A program made the position numbers and the translations under genes. This document shows positions 4,360 through 5,376 of a stretch of 5,376 nt of DNA, one piece after another. Within the stretch, counting starts at the first letter, position 1. Every line of letters begins with the position of its first letter. Below the pieces are notes generated by a model that ran no database searches, was not told the origin of the DNA, and saw nothing but the letters and a program-made list of their open reading frames with translations. The DNA is taken from the NCBI GenBank assembly GCA_001516765.1, contig LOCH01000152.1, positions 2,496 to 7,871 of the forward strand, written 5' to 3'. The DNA is from Vulcanisaeta sp. MG_3 (GTDB lineage Archaea > Thermoproteota > Thermoprotei > Thermoproteales > Thermocladiaceae).

Positions 4360-5376
4360 GTGCCCAATGCAGCAATTGCGTTAGATATTGCTAGGAAGTG
4401 CTCGTCATACAGTGATTTAATGGGTGGTACACTGGCTGAGTATGAGTTCATACAATGGCTCCTTAACCAGGTAGACAATCCCATGCTCTCGTACGAGTTA
4501 CAACCAGTGAGTGTGCTGGTTTGGAGGGATAGGTTCTCGAGGATTGTCCATGGTAATAACGAGTACAGGGCATTGGGCATGCCGTTGACGCTGGGCGGTT
4601 CGGGTAGGGGTAAATTAACCATGGATCTAAACAATGCCGAGGGCAAGGTATTACTCACCGATTTCCCGGAGGATATGGATGATGCCAAGTACGTGTATAT
4701 AAAGGCCATGGAGAAGGGCGCACTAGCCGTGATATTCAGGGATAAGTATCCGGGCGTTGCCAGAAGGATAGTCGTCACAGCAACCCCAGACTACTCATGG
4801 GATAGGGCTCCACCACCAACAATGCCGGCCCTAGTCGTGTCTAGGGAAGTTGGTGATGAGTTGAGCAAACACGTTGGTGAGGATGTGGAGTACATAAGTG
4901 ATTCAGAGACGAGGCTAGGTACTGGGTATAACCTGATAATGAGTCTTGAGGGTAATAGGGAGGAGGTTGTGGTGCTCGCTGTCCACCATGATCATTGGCT
5001 AACGGGCTTTGCCGATGATTGCCTAGGCGTCGGCCTTGGCGCACAACTCCTTCTCAATGCCCTTAGGAGGAGGGGTGATTTGAAAAGGGGATTAAGTTTT
5101 ATTTCGTTTACTGCGGAGGAGGCTGGTAACCCAGGTTTCGCAAGTCTCTATTGGGCCTATGGATCGACAAGGTACGTGGAGTACCTTAGCAGGAGGGGCT
5201 TACTCAACAATGTGTACGCGGTGTTGAACCTTGACGTTATTGGTAGGCAGTTCGTGATACACACAAGCGAGGATTTATCAATGCAACTAAGCCAGTTAGT
5301 GAGTGCGCAGTGGGAGCTGCCGAAGCCCTACTTTGACTCACTCAATTTTGAGATGAATGGGATACCCTCAATGACG
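4360..5376 (+). CDS. M28-family zinc aminopeptidase with PA domain, C-terminus beyond the window
   Basis: Binuclear-zinc metallopeptidase that would release N-terminal residues from peptides. The frame is open for 339 codons to the right edge. Four of the five usual zinc ligands and the catalytic base are visible, numbered from GTG 4360: H209-x-D211 in VHHDHW, D219 in ADDC (typical GADDN), E253-E254 in TAEEAG (base, then ligand), and D292 in NLDVIG. The fifth ligand, a histidine, should lie past the window. Residues about 80-165 look like an inserted PA domain: AEGKVLL, then KAMEKGALAVIF, then PTMPALVVSREVG. There is no signal peptide, so it is probably cytoplasmic and may recycle peptides. 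The start is uncertain: GTG 4360 has leaderless promoter spacing, TTG 4348 is in frame, and ATG 4355 is one frame off and would fit only if a base were missing after it. It is the most G+C-rich gene here. Nothing ties it to the flavoprotein operon. Confidence 0.9.
   Translation, partial: MPNAAIALDIARKCSSYSDLMGGTLAEYEFIQWLLNQVDNPMLSYELQPVSVLVWRDRFSRIVHGNNEYRALGMPLTLGGSGRGKLTMDLNNAEGKVLLTDFPEDMDDAKYVYIKAMEKGALAVIFRDKYPGVARRIVVTATPDYSWDRAPPPTMPALVVSREVGDELSKHVGEDVEYISDSETRLGTGYNLIMSLEGNREEVVVLAVHHDHWLTGFADDCLGVGLGAQLLLNALRRRGDLKRGLSFISFTAEEAGNPGFASLYWAYGSTRYVEYLSRRGLLNNVYAVLNLDVIGRQFVIHTSEDLSMQLSQLVSAQWELPKPYFDSLNFEMNGIPSMT

Noticed and set aside
4353..5044. Two antisense open frames (4353-4778 and 4841-5044) opposite the peptidase
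   Set aside because: The plus strand here encodes clear PA-domain and M28 zinc motifs; the antisense translations show no family features.
1..5376. CRISPR array, tRNA or rRNA gene, insertion sequence, toxin-antitoxin or defence genes
   Set aside because: No regularly spaced repeats, cloverleaf-like sequence, transposase motif or terminal inverted repeats were seen on either strand.

Overview
The window looks like chromosomal DNA of a thermophilic crenarchaeon, most likely of the Thermoproteales (Vulcanisaeta/Caldivirga/Thermocladium type). The evidence is archaeal TATA-like boxes centred 26-28 bases upstream of several start codons (leaderless transcription), GGTGA ribosome-binding sites only inside the operon, frequent AGG/AGA arginine codons, and the protein families present. 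The genus is inference; no rRNA or other marker gene is present.

Positions 1-3413 form a flavoprotein electron-transfer locus. On the minus strand at the left edge is the N-terminal part of a FixC/ETF:quinone oxidoreductase-like protein. Diverging from it across a 128-bp intergenic region is a three-gene operon: acyl-CoA dehydrogenase, ETF beta (FixA/EtfB) and ETF alpha (FixB/EtfA). The expected electron path is acyl-CoA to the dehydrogenase FAD, then to the ETF heterodimer, then to the FixC flavoprotein and the membrane quinone pool. A FixX ferredoxin gene, if present, would lie to the left of the window.

Positions 3451-4160 hold a small four-helix membrane protein with its own promoter, followed by an unrecognised 81-residue protein. 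Positions 4161-4359 hold a possible 52-residue minus-strand membrane ORF, an inverted repeat and an AT-rich promoter. From 4360 to the right edge is an M28-family zinc aminopeptidase with an inserted protease-associated (PA) domain, open at its C-terminus.

The most notable feature is not a new system but four broken reading frames. FixC is split at about 75-80. The conserved ETF alpha C-terminus is displaced through two shifts, at about 3331-3339 and 3361-3363. The membrane protein's N-terminus is shifted at 3498-3500. In each case the family-typical protein continues directly in another frame, and the simplest repair is to add back missing bases, often in or beside short homopolymers. This fits uncorrected indel errors in a draft or long-read assembly better than biology, though fresh gene decay or recoding cannot be excluded from the sequence alone. 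I see no mobile element, CRISPR array, tRNA, rRNA or defence system.
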